A stretch of 64,000 nucleotides of DNA from Cohnella sp. SGD-V74 (GCF_003001675.1 NZ_PVYW01000008.1:1-64000), one strand, 5' to 3'; positions 8,326 through 17,578 are shown, counted from the first letter of the stretch. Numbers and translations: made by a program. Notes: a model not told the origin generated them from the sequence alone.

Positions 8326-8916
8326 GTGCGGATGCGCGAAACGAATCGGAATCGAATCTTCGTCTTTACCGGACCGGACGGTTCCGGAAGAAAATCGGTT
8401 GCGGAAGCGGTCGGCCAAACCTTCGGCATGGAGAAGATCGTTTCTTACGCGACCAGACCTCCCAGGCCGGGTGAAGTGAACGGACAGGATTACGTGTTCG
8501 TCAACCATGACGAATACCGGGAGCTGGAGCAGAGGGGCGAATTTCTCGAAAGCGTGGAAATCGACGGACAGTTGTACGGCATTCGCAGCGCGGATATCGA
8601 AAGCAAGCTGGATCAGCACGATTCCGTCTATCTGATCTTGAATCATGAAGGCGCTAGCATTCTTAAACATATTTACGGGGATAAAGCGGTACGCCTGTTT
8701 CTCTACGTGGATCGGCGGACGGCAGAGGATCGTCAACGCAATTTGGGCCTGCCGGAAGAGGTCATCGCCAAGCATCTGGGGCACTATGAACGTGAGCTGG
8801 GCTATCGCGCCTCTTGCGAGCACGCATTCGAGAACTACGATCTGGCTCAGACCACCTACGAGATTACGAACACGCTGGAAACTTATTTGCAGCGGGATCT
8901 GGTCGACAAGGATTAA
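8326..8916 (+). CDS. Guanylate-kinase-like protein with altered P-loop
   Basis: About 196 aa with the overall guanylate kinase fold. The GMP-binding segment is well kept (SYATRPPRPGEVNGQDYVF, then GEFLESVEIDGQLYGI). The P-loop, however, reads GPDGSGRKS where active enzymes have GPSGxGK(G)T/S: the phosphate-binding lysine position is Arg. The protein is also shorter than Gmk at the lid and C-terminus. It may bind GMP without normal kinase activity, or use a shifted lysine. AAGGAGAGG at 8309-8317 favours the GTG at 8326 (or ATG 8332) over the ATG at 8305. It is monocistronic, closed by a terminator, and precedes the Tad locus. Confidence 0.72.
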   Translation: MRMRETNRNRIFVFTGPDGSGRKSVAEAVGQTFGMEKIVSYATRPPRPGEVNGQDYVFVNHDEYRELEQRGEFLESVEIDGQLYGIRSADIESKLDQHDSVYLILNHEGASILKHIYGDKAVRLFLYVDRRTAEDRQRNLGLPEEVIAKHLGHYERELGYRASCEHAFENYDLAQTTYEITNTLETYLQRDLVDKD

Positions 8917-8997
8917 GCGTACTCGGAAACGCCCGTTGACGAGAATGGAAAGACATGGTATTGTAAGGCTACAAATTCAATAAGCGAAAGCGGAAGC

Positions 8998-9046
8998 ACC
9001 GCAAATTTCGACGCGTTATGCGTCGGAGTTTGCGGTTTTTTGTTTT
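8998..9046 (+). terminator. Intrinsic terminator upstream of the Tad operon
   Basis: Stem ACCGCAAA / TTTGCGGT with an inner GACGC/GCGTC helix, followed by TTTTTTGTTTT. It ends the guanylate-kinase-like gene and lies 20 bp before the first Tad gene, so the Tad promoter must overlap it or lie upstream. Confidence 0.85.
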
Positions 9047-9064
9047 CCGGGAAGGAGGCGGACG

Positions 9065-10210
9065 ATGGTCAAGAGGATCGTGGTGGCGGCGGAGGAGCGG
9101 GAGTACGTCGCCAAGTTGGCGGAATATTTGCGGGAGGAGGAGAAGGAGTGGGAGGTGGCTGCTTACACGCATAGCGGCGCGTTGAAAGTGGAATTGCAAG
9201 GCGGCGGGAAAATCGACGCTCTGATCGGAGAGCGGGAGATGGTGAGACGTGCGCTGGCCGACGGAGGGAAATCCGGGAAAATCATCGTTCTGGCGGACGG
9301 AAATGAAGGCGGGGAGGAGGACTGGGAGAAGCTTGTCCGCTATCAGCCTCTGCCGGCTTTGCTGAGCGGCATCCGAGGAGCGCTTGGGATGGAAGGGGCC
9401 AGACTGGAGGGGGGATGCCAGGTGTGGACGGTATTTTCGGCCTCGGGAGGCGTCGGCAAGACGACGGCGGCGTTAAACCTTGTTCGTCAAGCGGGGGGAA
9501 GGGGGCTGCGCGTTCTTTATCTTAATTTGGAGGAACTGAACGCGACATCGCTTCTGTTCGGCAGCGGAGAGCCGGACGCCTTGTCCAGCCTCCTCTATGC
9601 TCTGCAGGCGCGTCCCGAACATTGGGACGAGCTGTCGCGGCGGCTGTGCCGGCATCAGTCGCAATTGCGGGCCGATTATATCGACGCTCCGGAGCATCCC
9701 GGGGAGAGGCTCGCCCTCGTTCCGGAGATCGCGGCAGACCTGCTCGACAAGCTGAAACAAGCGAACCGGTACGACGTCATCGTCGTCGACCCCGATTCCG
9801 GCGCGGGAGAGTGGCATCGCAGCCTTCTTCAGCGGAGCGACCGGATCGTCTGGCTGACGCTGGACGATGCGCTAGGTTTGTTGAAGGCCGAGAAGCTGCT
9901 TCGCTACTGGGAGCCGCGTTTGGAAGGAGCGGCGTTCCATCCGACGTTCGTCATGAACCGGGCGGTGGGGGCAAGGCCCGTTAATCGTTGGACGCTGCCG
10001 GGAACGGAACCGGCGCTTACGCTCCCGTACATTCCGCAGTGGAAGGCGGTCGACCAGCCGGGAAGGCTGCTCTCGTCGCCCGCATACTCCGGGGCGGTTG
10101 AACGGCTTCTGGACATCCTGGGGGCAGGAACCGGCGGTGCGTCAGCGGAGCGCAGGAGGAGGGGAGAAGGACATGGCGGACAGCGGGCTCACGATCGAGG
10201 AGTTAGTTGA
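9065..10210 (+). CDS. tadZ: TadZ/CpaE-like pilus-localisation ATPase (MinD/ParA superfamily)
   Basis: 381 aa. The N-terminal ~110 residues resemble the degenerate receiver domain of TadZ/CpaE proteins. The rest is a MinD/ParA-type ATPase with deviant Walker A SASGGVGKTT (125-134) and a Walker B-like YDVIVVDPDSG. TadZ proteins place the Tad secretion apparatus in the cell. GGAAGGAGGCGG gives a strong RBS before ATG 9065. It is the first gene of a ten-gene operon and its 3' end overlaps tadA by 38 bp. Confidence 0.9.
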   Translation: MVKRIVVAAEEREYVAKLAEYLREEEKEWEVAAYTHSGALKVELQGGGKIDALIGEREMVRRALADGGKSGKIIVLADGNEGGEEDWEKLVRYQPLPALLSGIRGALGMEGARLEGGCQVWTVFSASGGVGKTTAALNLVRQAGGRGLRVLYLNLEELNATSLLFGSGEPDALSSLLYALQARPEHWDELSRRLCRHQSQLRADYIDAPEHPGERLALVPEIAADLLDKLKQANRYDVIVVDPDSGAGEWHRSLLQRSDRIVWLTLDDALGLLKAEKLLRYWEPRLEGAAFHPTFVMNRAVGARPVNRWTLPGTEPALTLPYIPQWKAVDQPGRLLSSPAYSGAVERLLDILGAGTGGASAERRRRGEGHGGQRAHDRGVS

Positions 10211-11414
10211 ACTCCGGAACGCCGTTCGCGCCCGTATGACCTGGGACGATTCGATCACGGACGACGACTTGCGGAAGCTGATCGAAGACGAGCTGTTCCG
10301 CGGAGAGCGGGCAAGGCGAATGACGGCGGGAGAGCGCAAGGCGGCCGTGATGCGTCTGTATCACTCGTTTCGAGGGTTGGACGCGCTTCAACCGCTGCTG
10401 GAAGACCAGGAGATCACGGAAATCATGATCAATTCCCATAGAGAGATTTTTATCGAGAAGAGAGGGGAGTTAAGAGCGGTCGATCTTGGATTCGAGAGCA
10501 ACGAGAGGCTGGAGGATCTCATTCAGAGCATAGTCGGGCGGGTGAATCGGATTGTCAACGAAGCTTCTCCGATCGTGGACGCGCGGCTTCCCGACGGTTC
10601 GCGGGTGCATGTCGTTCTTCCCCCGATCGCGTTGAAGGGTCCGACCGTGACGATCCGCCGGTTCCCGCACCAGCCGCTTGGAATCGAAGATTTGATCGCC
10701 AAGGAAGCGATCTCGAGGGAGGCGGCCGAATTTCTGCGGGACATGGTAACGGCCAAATACAACTTGTTTGTCAGCGGGGGCACCGGCTCGGGAAAGACGA
10801 CGTTCCTCAACGCTCTGTCCCAGTGGATTCCCTCGCACGAAAGAGTCATTACAATCGAAGACGCGGCGGAGCTGCAGCTTCGCGGGATCGCCAATCTCGT
10901 CTCGCTGGAGACGCGCAATGCGAACAGCGAGGGCAAAGGGCAATTGGGCATTCGCGAGCTGATTCGGGCGTCGCTGCGGATGAGGCCCAACCGGATTATC
11001 GTCGGCGAAGTCCGCGGCGGGGAGGCGCTCGATATGCTGCAGGCGATGAATACCGGTCATGAAGGCTCGTTGTCCACGGGGCACGCGAACGGCGCCAAGG
11101 ATATGATCTCCAGGCTGGAGACGATGGTGCTGAGCGGAGCGGATTTGCCGGTGCCCGTCGTTCGCCAGCAGATGGCTTCGGCGCTCGATATTGTCGTTCA
11201 TTTGAGCCGCTTCCGGGATTCGAGCCGACGCGTGTCCGAAATATGCGAAGTGACAGGAATCGAGCAGGGTGAAGTTCGACTGAACACGCTGTTTCGCTTC
11301 GAGGAGGAAGGGGAGCGGGACGGCCGCATCGTCGGAAGCTTGCTCAGAGTCGCTCCGCTGCGTGATACGGGCAAGCTGCGCCATGCCGGATTGCTGAAGG
11401 AGGAGGGGGGATGA
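10173..11414 (+). CDS. tadA: TadA/CpaF secretion ATPase of the Tad pilus
   Basis: 413-aa hexameric ATPase that powers Flp pilus assembly. Walker A is GGTGSGKTT (202-210), followed by the Asp box and the Walker B/His-box region RIIVGEVRGGEALDMLQAMN and GSLSTGHANG, diagnostic of CpaF-type VirB11/GspE ATPases. The start at ATG 10173 is chosen because GGAGGAGGGGAGAAGG lies directly upstream. An ORF extension to 10098 runs inside tadZ. The 3' end overlaps tadB by ATGA. Confidence 0.95.
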   Translation: MADSGLTIEELVELRNAVRARMTWDDSITDDDLRKLIEDELFRGERARRMTAGERKAAVMRLYHSFRGLDALQPLLEDQEITEIMINSHREIFIEKRGELRAVDLGFESNERLEDLIQSIVGRVNRIVNEASPIVDARLPDGSRVHVVLPPIALKGPTVTIRRFPHQPLGIEDLIAKEAISREAAEFLRDMVTAKYNLFVSGGTGSGKTTFLNALSQWIPSHERVITIEDAAELQLRGIANLVSLETRNANSEGKGQLGIRELIRASLRMRPNRIIVGEVRGGEALDMLQAMNTGHEGSLSTGHANGAKDMISRLETMVLSGADLPVPVVRQQMASALDIVVHLSRFRDSSRRVSEICEVTGIEQGEVRLNTLFRFEEEGERDGRIVGSLLRVAPLRDTGKLRHAGLLKEEGG

Positions 11415-12151
11415 CGGATTATTCGGTCTATCGTCTCAGCGCGAAGGAGAAGGCGTGGGCGATCTTCGTCGGCTGCGCGGCCTGTTACGCGATCGTATGG
11501 GTACTGTACCGGCATTCGGTTATCGCAGCCGTCGCCGCTCCGCTCGGGCTCCTGTACCCAAGGCATTATGCTCTCAGCCTATGCCGGCGTCGCAAGGATA
11601 AGCTGAGACAGCAGTTCAAGGACGCCCTGCAGGCGCTCACCTCCTTGCTGTCCGCAGGCAGGTCCGTCGAGAACGCCTTCATGGCTCTTGAGAGCGACTT
11701 GGTGCTGCTGATCGGCGACAGCCGCTCGGATCTGATCAGAGAGCTGAGGGCGATCGCCAATCGGCTGAACAACGGGGAGCAGCTCGAAGCCGGCTTGCAG
11801 GACTTCGCGGCGCGATCCGACTTGGAGGAGGTGAGGAATTTCGCGGAAGCGATCGCGATTTGCAAGAGAGCGGGAGGAGACCTCGTGGAAGTAGTCAGAA
11901 GAACATCGCTGCTCATTTCCGAGAAGATGGACGTCGAGCTGGAAGTGTCGGTACTGATCGCGCAGAAGAGATTCGAAGCGAGAATCATGATGGCGATGCC
12001 CTTCGCGTTCGTCGGAATACTTGGCTTCCTGGCTGCCGACTACATGCAGCCGATGAGAGAAGGGATGGGGGTCGTCGTGCTGACGGTTTGTTTGCTCTTG
12101 TTGGCGCTTTGCAGTTGGTGGATGATGCGCATCATGGACATCAAGCTATGA
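11411..12151 (+). CDS. tadB: TadB, Tad pilus inner-membrane platform protein (T2SSF domain)
   Basis: 246 aa: N-terminal transmembrane helices (about residues 14-50), a cytoplasmic T2SSF/GspF domain (FKDALQALTSLLSAGRSVENAF, residues about 66-190) and two C-terminal helices. TadB and TadC form the membrane platform rotated or driven by TadA. Starts in the ATGA overlap with tadA and ends in an ATGA overlap with tadC, so all three are translationally coupled. Slightly short for the family (usually about 300 aa). Confidence 0.9.
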   Translation: MTDYSVYRLSAKEKAWAIFVGCAACYAIVWVLYRHSVIAAVAAPLGLLYPRHYALSLCRRRKDKLRQQFKDALQALTSLLSAGRSVENAFMALESDLVLLIGDSRSDLIRELRAIANRLNNGEQLEAGLQDFAARSDLEEVRNFAEAIAICKRAGGDLVEVVRRTSLLISEKMDVELEVSVLIAQKRFEARIMMAMPFAFVGILGFLAADYMQPMREGMGVVVLTVCLLLLALCSWWMMRIMDIKL

Positions 12152-12996
12152 GCGGATGGCTGATTCAGATCGTCTGCGCGGCGCTCCTCATTGCCTACGT
12201 TTGCCTTGTCGCGATGTCCTGGCGCGATCTGAAAGGGCAACGAATCAGACTGCGTACAGATCCGTTTGCGATTGTACTGCGGATTCCCGCCGTGCAGAGA
12301 AGAGTGCTGCCGCTGCTGGACAGGGCGCGCGTCTCGTTGGCTTTGTTGAACGGAGGCTCCTGTTCGGAAAACAAGCTGATCGATTGGGCGGCTGAGGGAG
12401 CGGGACTTGCCTATGCGGCGCTGACGGGCATGAGTTTGCTGGCATGGGCGGCGGATACGCCGGAGCTGCTCGCCGTCGGGGGGCTGCTCGGAGGAGTGTT
12501 GCCTCTCCTGCGGATGAAGGAGGTTGCCGGACAAGTCGGCAAGCGCCGCCAGAGTATGGTAACGGAGCTGCCGGAGCTGTTAAGCAAGCTGCTGCTGATG
12601 GTGAACGCGGGAGAGAACGTCATGCGCGCTTTGGCCAGGTCGGCCGAGAAGAGGAGAGCCGCCTCCGACGACAATCCTCTGTACGCGGAGCTGAGAGCGG
12701 CGATCGAGAGCATGAAGCGGGGAGAAAGTCTGGCGGCGGCGCTCGAAGAGTGGGGAAGAAGATGCGCGATTCCCGAGGCCAAGCTGTTCGCGACGACCGT
12801 GCTGATCAACGCGAGAAGAGGCGGGGACGCGTTCGTTCCCGCGCTGCGGGAGCTGACCAGGCAGATGTGGGAGAAGAGGAAGGCGATCGCGAGAACGATG
12901 GGCGAGCAAGCCTCGTCGAGGCTGGCGTTCCCGCTGACAATCGTGTTTCTGCTGATCATGGTTCTGGTCGGAGCTCCGGCCGTATTTATGATGTGA
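12148..12996 (+). CDS. tadC: TadC, second Tad platform protein (T2SSF domain)
   Basis: 282 aa: N-terminal helix, a middle hydrophobic pair (about 90-120), T2SSF domain (residues about 135-260, with ELPELLSKLLLMVNAGENVM and the related RRGGDAFVPALREL) and a C-terminal helix. Paired with tadB as in all Tad loci. The start at 12148 lies in an ATGA overlap with the tadB stop. A longer ORF reaching back to 11860 is only the tadB shadow. Confidence 0.9.
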   Translation: MSGWLIQIVCAALLIAYVCLVAMSWRDLKGQRIRLRTDPFAIVLRIPAVQRRVLPLLDRARVSLALLNGGSCSENKLIDWAAEGAGLAYAALTGMSLLAWAADTPELLAVGGLLGGVLPLLRMKEVAGQVGKRRQSMVTELPELLSKLLLMVNAGENVMRALARSAEKRRAASDDNPLYAELRAAIESMKRGESLAAALEEWGRRCAIPEAKLFATTVLINARRGGDAFVPALRELTRQMWEKRKAIARTMGEQASSRLAFPLTIVFLLIMVLVGAPAVFMM

Positions 12997-13021
12997 GAGA
13001 TCAAACTGATGAAAAGAAAGG

Positions 13022-13231
13022 ATGATAGGAATGATCGGATTTTTGTATCAATACGGACTTAACGCTTTTCGCGCCTTGCGCGACGACGAAGAGGGAATCG
13101 GTACGCTGGAGCTGGTGTTGATCGTGGCGGTGCTGATCGCTATCGTGCTCGTGTTCCGGGAGGAGATCATCGGATTTCTGAAGATCTTGATGGAAAAGGT
13201 TGAGACCAAGTCGGATGAAGTATTCGATTAA
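13022..13231 (+). CDS. Flp-type major pilin (small class III prepilin)
   Basis: 69-aa protein with a short polar leader, a prepilin site G25-IGTLE (Glu at +5 of the mature protein) and one hydrophobic helix (about 30-46), then a charged tail. This is the expected form of a Flp pilin: mature size ~44 aa. It lies between the Tad platform genes and the pseudopilins and would be cleaved by the peptidase encoded at 17087. Start could be ATG 13022 or ATG 13031. AAAGGA is better spaced for the latter. Confidence 0.85.
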   Translation: MIGMIGFLYQYGLNAFRALRDDEEGIGTLELVLIVAVLIAIVLVFREEIIGFLKILMEKVETKSDEVFD

Positions 13232-13955
13232 CCGCAGCGAGAGAGAGCACTCGGGGAGCGGACGGGGAATGAAGGACGCGTCCGGTTCGTTTACGCTCGA
13301 AGCGTCGATGCTGCTTCCCTGGGTGATGATGCTGACGTTTATGCTGCTCTTATTTGCTCTGTATATCTCGCAGGGGGCTCTGGTGTATTACAGTTCTTCC
13401 GTCATGACGGAGCGCGCCGCGTTCGGTTGGTCGAACTCATCTTCCGACTCGCTCACGGGCGGGTATCCAGCAGGCGAATACGATGGCCTATACTGGCGTC
13501 TGACCGACGATGCCCTCGTGCAGAGTCTGTTCGGACTCGCCTCGGGAGAGGCGGGAATACGGGTGGAGGTCTACCCGGGCATGGCGCCGGGGGAGGGGGG
13601 CTCCGCCGCGGATAAGCTTAAGAGCGCGGCTTATGCCGCTTCCGCCAAGCACCGCGTCGGCTCCGGGGAGCTGGGCTATCGGAACTTCGGCATTAAGCGC
13701 GAGATCGATGCGGAGCTCGTCAGCTCTTGGTTCTCGGTGCCGCTTGCCCGCTTCAAGGGAGGGGGGGCGGCGGATGCGAAGGTGTCCGCGCTCGTCGTGG
13801 AACCGGCGGAATTCGTCCGCTCGTTCGATTTGGTTCGTTACTATGCGGCCAAGCTGCGCAACGCCCCGGAAGGGAAGGAGAAATATCGCTCCCAGGCCGG
13901 CGAAGTCTTGAACAAGCGCAAAGCGCCGCTCGGGAAAGGGGGAGCCGAGGGATGA
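13215..13955 (+). CDS. TadE-like minor pseudopilin
   Basis: About 246 aa. Prepilin-type site G24-SFTLE (Glu +5) is followed by a ~22-residue hydrophobic helix, then a soluble domain. TadE-family pseudopilins are minor components needed for Flp pilus assembly. The start is uncertain: ATG 13215 overlaps the pilin gene by 17 bp, while ATG 13269 has GGGGA upstream but leaves only five residues before the cleavage site. The end overlaps the next gene by ATGA. Confidence 0.82.
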   Translation: MKYSINRSEREHSGSGRGMKDASGSFTLEASMLLPWVMMLTFMLLLFALYISQGALVYYSSSVMTERAAFGWSNSSSDSLTGGYPAGEYDGLYWRLTDDALVQSLFGLASGEAGIRVEVYPGMAPGEGGSAADKLKSAAYAASAKHRVGSGELGYRNFGIKREIDAELVSSWFSVPLARFKGGGAADAKVSALVVEPAEFVRSFDLVRYYAAKLRNAPEGKEKYRSQAGEVLNKRKAPLGKGGAEG

Positions 13956-16150
13956 AAAAGGCGCGGCGACGGGGAACGTCGGGATCCGTTTCCGTCTACT
14001 TCATAGCGGCTACGGCCTCGCTGTTCCTGTTGACCTCTCTGCTCATCGATTTCGCCCGTATCGCGGCTTTCCGCAAGCAGGCCGAGCTGTCGGTCAAGTC
14101 CGGCGTGCGTTCGGCGATGTCGTCGTTCGATCCGCTCATTTATGCCAGATACGGATTGTTTATTCGGGGAGGGGAAGCCGCGAACGACGTGTTCCGAACG
14201 ACGTTGGAAGGAAACTCCCCGTCGGGGGACGGGGATGCGTTTCCGTTCTTGGATACGCGCTGGGAACAGGCGGAGGTGACGGAGAGCCGGCCGCTTGCCG
14301 GCCACGACGTCTTCCGCAGGCAAGTTCTCGAAGAGATGAAGTATAAGGCGCCGATCGATCTTGCGATCGAGGTCGCTGCGCGATTCAAAGGGTTGTCGGG
14401 CACGATGAAGGAAGCGAACTGCACCGTGGACCTGCTGGAGAAGATGCGCAAAGCCTACGATCGCAGGGAGAAGGCGTTCGACGACGCGTACGACAGCCAG
14501 AAGGAGTACGGCGAGAAGGCGGAACGGAAGGCCGAATCCGCTCTTGGCTCGGCGGGAGGGGTCGCAGGGGGTTACGACGATTATGTCTCGAAGAGAGAGG
14601 AGGACAAGTCGCGAAGGGAATCGCTTAGACGATGGGAGGAGGAGAAAAGCGCAAGGCTGGACAGCGGGGAAGACCCGGAAGAGATCGAGAAGAGCAGGCC
14701 GGAAGGTCCGCGTTACGAGGCCGAAGTCGCCGCATACGAGTCTCGTGCCGTCTCGGCGGCGAGGGAGCTCGGGAAGGCGGCCGATGAAGCGCGAGCGGAC
14801 TCCGACGGCTTCGTCTTCAAGGCGAAGGAAGCGCTGGGCAAAGCCAAGAGAGCGAACGAGGAGATGATGTCCATCGTGGAGCATTCGCGCGGCGCGGCCG
14901 GGACGATTGGCGGGGCGGACGAAGACGCAATGGAAGCCGAGCACCGGCAAACGATGGAGGAGCTTCGCAGGTCTGCGGAAGATTTGATTTTGCCGCCTTC
15001 TTTCTTCGAAGAGTACGAAGCCGAGATCGACCGGCAGTACGCACAGGGATTGTCTCTGGCAGGCGAAATCGGCTCCTTGTCGTCCTTGATCGGCTCAGTC
15101 CCAGGTTCAACTGGAATGGGAGCGGCGTTAAGCGCAGCGGAAGCGCGGGCGAGGGATCGTCTTTCCGAGTTTTCCGGCGACTACGGGCCGGGAGGAGGAG
15201 TCATTGCGAAGCGGCTGGAGATGTTGGAATCCCGTCGCTCCTACGACCAGGAACGCAAGCAGGAGGAAAGCAGGGCCGAATCCGAGTGGAGGAGCGCGGG
15301 AAACTTTCTCGGTTCGTTCTCCGGAAGATTAGGCTCGGACGAGGAGAAGGCAAGCTTTGAGCGGACGAGCGCGCTGTATGCAGCCAACCGGGAGTGGAAT
15401 CGCTCCGAAGAGGAGGCCGGTCGAGCGCAAAGAAGCGGAGATTCTTCCCAGGGAAGAGACGAGGCGATGTCTTCGGTCAACGGTTTGCTGGATCTGCTGG
15501 AAGGAGCGGTGACGGGAGCGAGGGATCAGCTCTACTTCTCCGAGTATGCGCTTGGAAGAATGACGCATTTCGCTCCGTCGTCGGCGAAGGAATTGCTGGG
15601 CGGAGGGGAGGTTTCCCTGGATGTTCACAGTCAGGAGACCGAATACATCCTTTACGGACTGAATCATTCTTCCGGCAACATTGCGGCGGCATACGGGGAA
15701 ATTTTCGCTTTTCGCCTCGCGGTCCGAACGATGGAGGGGCTGATCGAGTGCCGGGCGATGGGACATCCCTTGCTCGTCCTGGCCGCGGCCCTTGTCTACG
15801 GAATTACGCAAGCGATGGCGGATATGGGAGCGTTGCTAAGCGTCGGCAAAATCCAATTGTCAAAATACTTGAAGGTGGATACGTATTACACCGATTATTT
15901 GCGGCTGTTTCTTTTGCTGCACGGCGGAGGCGCGAATCCGACGGCAAGAACGATCGCGGTGATGGAGCACGCTTCCGGTCTCGACTTTCGCGGCGCCTAT
16001 ACGTATTCGAGCGGGGAAGGGACGGCATCGGTCCGATTGTGGTTTTTCCCCGGGTTGCTTAAGGCGATGGGGAAGGTTGGGAACCTGGGCGGATCGATAA
16101 AGGGGAATCGCTATGAGGCGACGTATATCGCGGATCATTCTTACGTATAG
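13952..16150 (+). CDS. Large TadG-like protein with long coiled-coil region
   Basis: 732 aa. N-terminal leader RRRGTSG then SVSVYFIAATASLFLLT: the G-S site and single helix resemble TadE/TadG proteins, but the +5 Glu is replaced by Tyr. After a short domain come ~350 residues very rich in Glu, Lys, Arg and Ala with heptad character (about residues 160-530), then a region with hydrophobic helices near 590-630. The protein probably spans or lines the cell wall as a stalk. Coupled by ATGA overlap to the gene before it; its 3' end overlaps the next gene by 38 bp. Family assignment rests on the N-terminus and operon position. The coiled-coil part has no function I recognise. Confidence 0.75.
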   Translation: MKKARRRGTSGSVSVYFIAATASLFLLTSLLIDFARIAAFRKQAELSVKSGVRSAMSSFDPLIYARYGLFIRGGEAANDVFRTTLEGNSPSGDGDAFPFLDTRWEQAEVTESRPLAGHDVFRRQVLEEMKYKAPIDLAIEVAARFKGLSGTMKEANCTVDLLEKMRKAYDRREKAFDDAYDSQKEYGEKAERKAESALGSAGGVAGGYDDYVSKREEDKSRRESLRRWEEEKSARLDSGEDPEEIEKSRPEGPRYEAEVAAYESRAVSAARELGKAADEARADSDGFVFKAKEALGKAKRANEEMMSIVEHSRGAAGTIGGADEDAMEAEHRQTMEELRRSAEDLILPPSFFEEYEAEIDRQYAQGLSLAGEIGSLSSLIGSVPGSTGMGAALSAAEARARDRLSEFSGDYGPGGGVIAKRLEMLESRRSYDQERKQEESRAESEWRSAGNFLGSFSGRLGSDEEKASFERTSALYAANREWNRSEEEAGRAQRSGDSSQGRDEAMSSVNGLLDLLEGAVTGARDQLYFSEYALGRMTHFAPSSAKELLGGGEVSLDVHSQETEYILYGLNHSSGNIAAAYGEIFAFRLAVRTMEGLIECRAMGHPLLVLAAALVYGITQAMADMGALLSVGKIQLSKYLKVDTYYTDYLRLFLLLHGGGANPTARTIAVMEHASGLDFRGAYTYSSGEGTASVRLWFFPGLLKAMGKVGNLGGSIKGNRYEATYIADHSYV

Positions 16151-17090
16151 AAGGCTGCGATCGGAGCGGTCCAGCTCTGGCAGCGTGACGTTGGAGAGCG
16201 CGCTTGTCATGCCGATCTTCCTGCTGTTTATTCTGTTTTTGATCTTTCTCGCGCAGACGGCGCTTATCTCCATGGCGCTTCACGGCGCGTTGTCGCAGAC
16301 GGCGAGGCAAGCGGCTGCCGCATGGTATCCGGTGGCGCTGGCGACGGACAAAGCGAGAGGGTCGGAACTGAACCGGCAGATCGAACAGTGGAACGACAAG
16401 TGGCTAAGCGTGGCCGAGTCGTTACGCGAGTACGGACAGTGGCTGCCTGCTCCGATGAATGAGTGGGCGGAGCGGGCTTCGAACGTATCGTTGTCGGTGG
16501 AGGAGCATGCCGCCAAGCTTGCGTTCGGAGAACTGATGAAGCAGTTCGCGGATCGGCGCGTGCTGAGGCTGTCAGACGTGCGGCTGACTTCCGTCGGGCT
16601 TCCGGACGTCGAGGACCGCGCCGACGCTTACTTGACCTTGGAGGCCGAATATACGCTGCCGATGCGTGTTCCTTTCCTCGGGCGAAGGCTTGTCCTCCGG
16701 GAATCGGCCAGAGAGCGGGCGTGGATCGGCGGAAGTCCTTCGACCTCCCGACAAGCCGAGGATGAAGGGGCGGGAGATCCGTTCGAGGTTTCGTTCGTAT
16801 CTCTCGAGCCGAACCCGGTGAAGCCGGGGCGCAAAGCGACGCTTGTCATACGGACCGCGCCTGGAGCCGTCGTCGATCTGTCCATCCTGTACAAGAGCGG
16901 TCCGAGCCAAGCAAAAAATCTCGGAAGAGCGACCGCCGACGCATCGGGACTGGCGTCGTGGACATGGCACGTTTCCGGAAGGACGACGCCCGGCCAATGG
17001 GGCATGCAAGTATCGAACGGGGAAGGCGGAGTCTGGCAGCATTCGTTCGATGTTGCGGGCAAGACCGCGAACGAGGAGGAGAAGCGTTGA
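16113..17090 (+). CDS. TadE-like pseudopilin with C-terminal Ig-like domain
   Basis: 325 aa. Prepilin site G23-SVTLE with Glu +5, then a strongly hydrophobic helix (about 31-52), a helical middle domain, and from about residue 225 a beta-rich segment beginning FEVSFVSLEPNPVKPG and ending GQWGMQVSNGEGGVWQHSF. That segment reads like an Ig/Big-type extracellular adhesion module. It is the third TadE/G-type protein of the operon. AAGGGG lies before ATG 16113. The TTGA overlap at its end couples it to the prepilin peptidase. Confidence 0.82.
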   Translation: MRRRISRIILTYRRLRSERSSSGSVTLESALVMPIFLLFILFLIFLAQTALISMALHGALSQTARQAAAAWYPVALATDKARGSELNRQIEQWNDKWLSVAESLREYGQWLPAPMNEWAERASNVSLSVEEHAAKLAFGELMKQFADRRVLRLSDVRLTSVGLPDVEDRADAYLTLEAEYTLPMRVPFLGRRLVLRESARERAWIGGSPSTSRQAEDEGAGDPFEVSFVSLEPNPVKPGRKATLVIRTAPGAVVDLSILYKSGPSQAKNLGRATADASGLASWTWHVSGRTTPGQWGMQVSNGEGGVWQHSFDVAGKTANEEEKR

Positions 17091-17572
17091 ACTGGGGAGA
17101 GTGGCTCGTTGCCGGGGCGTTGTTGGCCGCGGCTTGCTGGACGGATTTGCGCAGCATGCGGATTCCGAACGCGCTGAATGCCGTCTTCGCGGCGGGCGGT
17201 TTGGCGTATCAATTTATCGCGTATGGAGGAAGCGGGTTGATCTGGGCTTGTATCGGGGCGCTATGCGGCATTGTGCCGCTGTACGCGATGAACCGTCTGG
17301 GCGGCATCGGCGGCGGGGACGTCAAATGGTTCGGGGCATTCGGCACTTGGGCGGGGCCTGCGCTGACGTTCGAGCTGCTGATGGTCTCCGTACTGGTCGG
17401 GGGAGGAATCGCCTGCGGAATTTTGGCGCTGAGGGCGCCCGGCTTGCGAACGCTGGGAAAGAAGCTGAAGTGGCCATGGGGAGAGCATCCGGCAAGCGGA
17501 GGGAGGAAAGCGAAGTTTCCTTTTATGCTGGCGGTTGCTCCCGGATTTCTGATTTTACTGGGGAAGGGATAG
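17087..17572 (+). CDS. tadV: Prepilin peptidase, A24 family (TadV/CpaA)
   Basis: 161-aa integral membrane aspartyl peptidase that would cleave the Flp pilin and pseudopilin leaders encoded upstream. Catalytic Asp20 (in WTDLRSMRIPN) and Asp78 (in GIGGGDVKWFG) are present, with about four to five transmembrane helices. It lacks the N-terminal methylase domain of PilD enzymes, as usual for TadV. The start is a TTG at 17087 overlapping the previous stop (TTGA) with GAGGAGGAG just upstream. No ATG fits. Confidence 0.9.
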   Translation: MNWGEWLVAGALLAAACWTDLRSMRIPNALNAVFAAGGLAYQFIAYGGSGLIWACIGALCGIVPLYAMNRLGGIGGGDVKWFGAFGTWAGPALTFELLMVSVLVGGGIACGILALRAPGLRTLGKKLKWPWGEHPASGGRKAKFPFMLAVAPGFLILLGKG

Positions 17573-17578
17573 AAGCGA

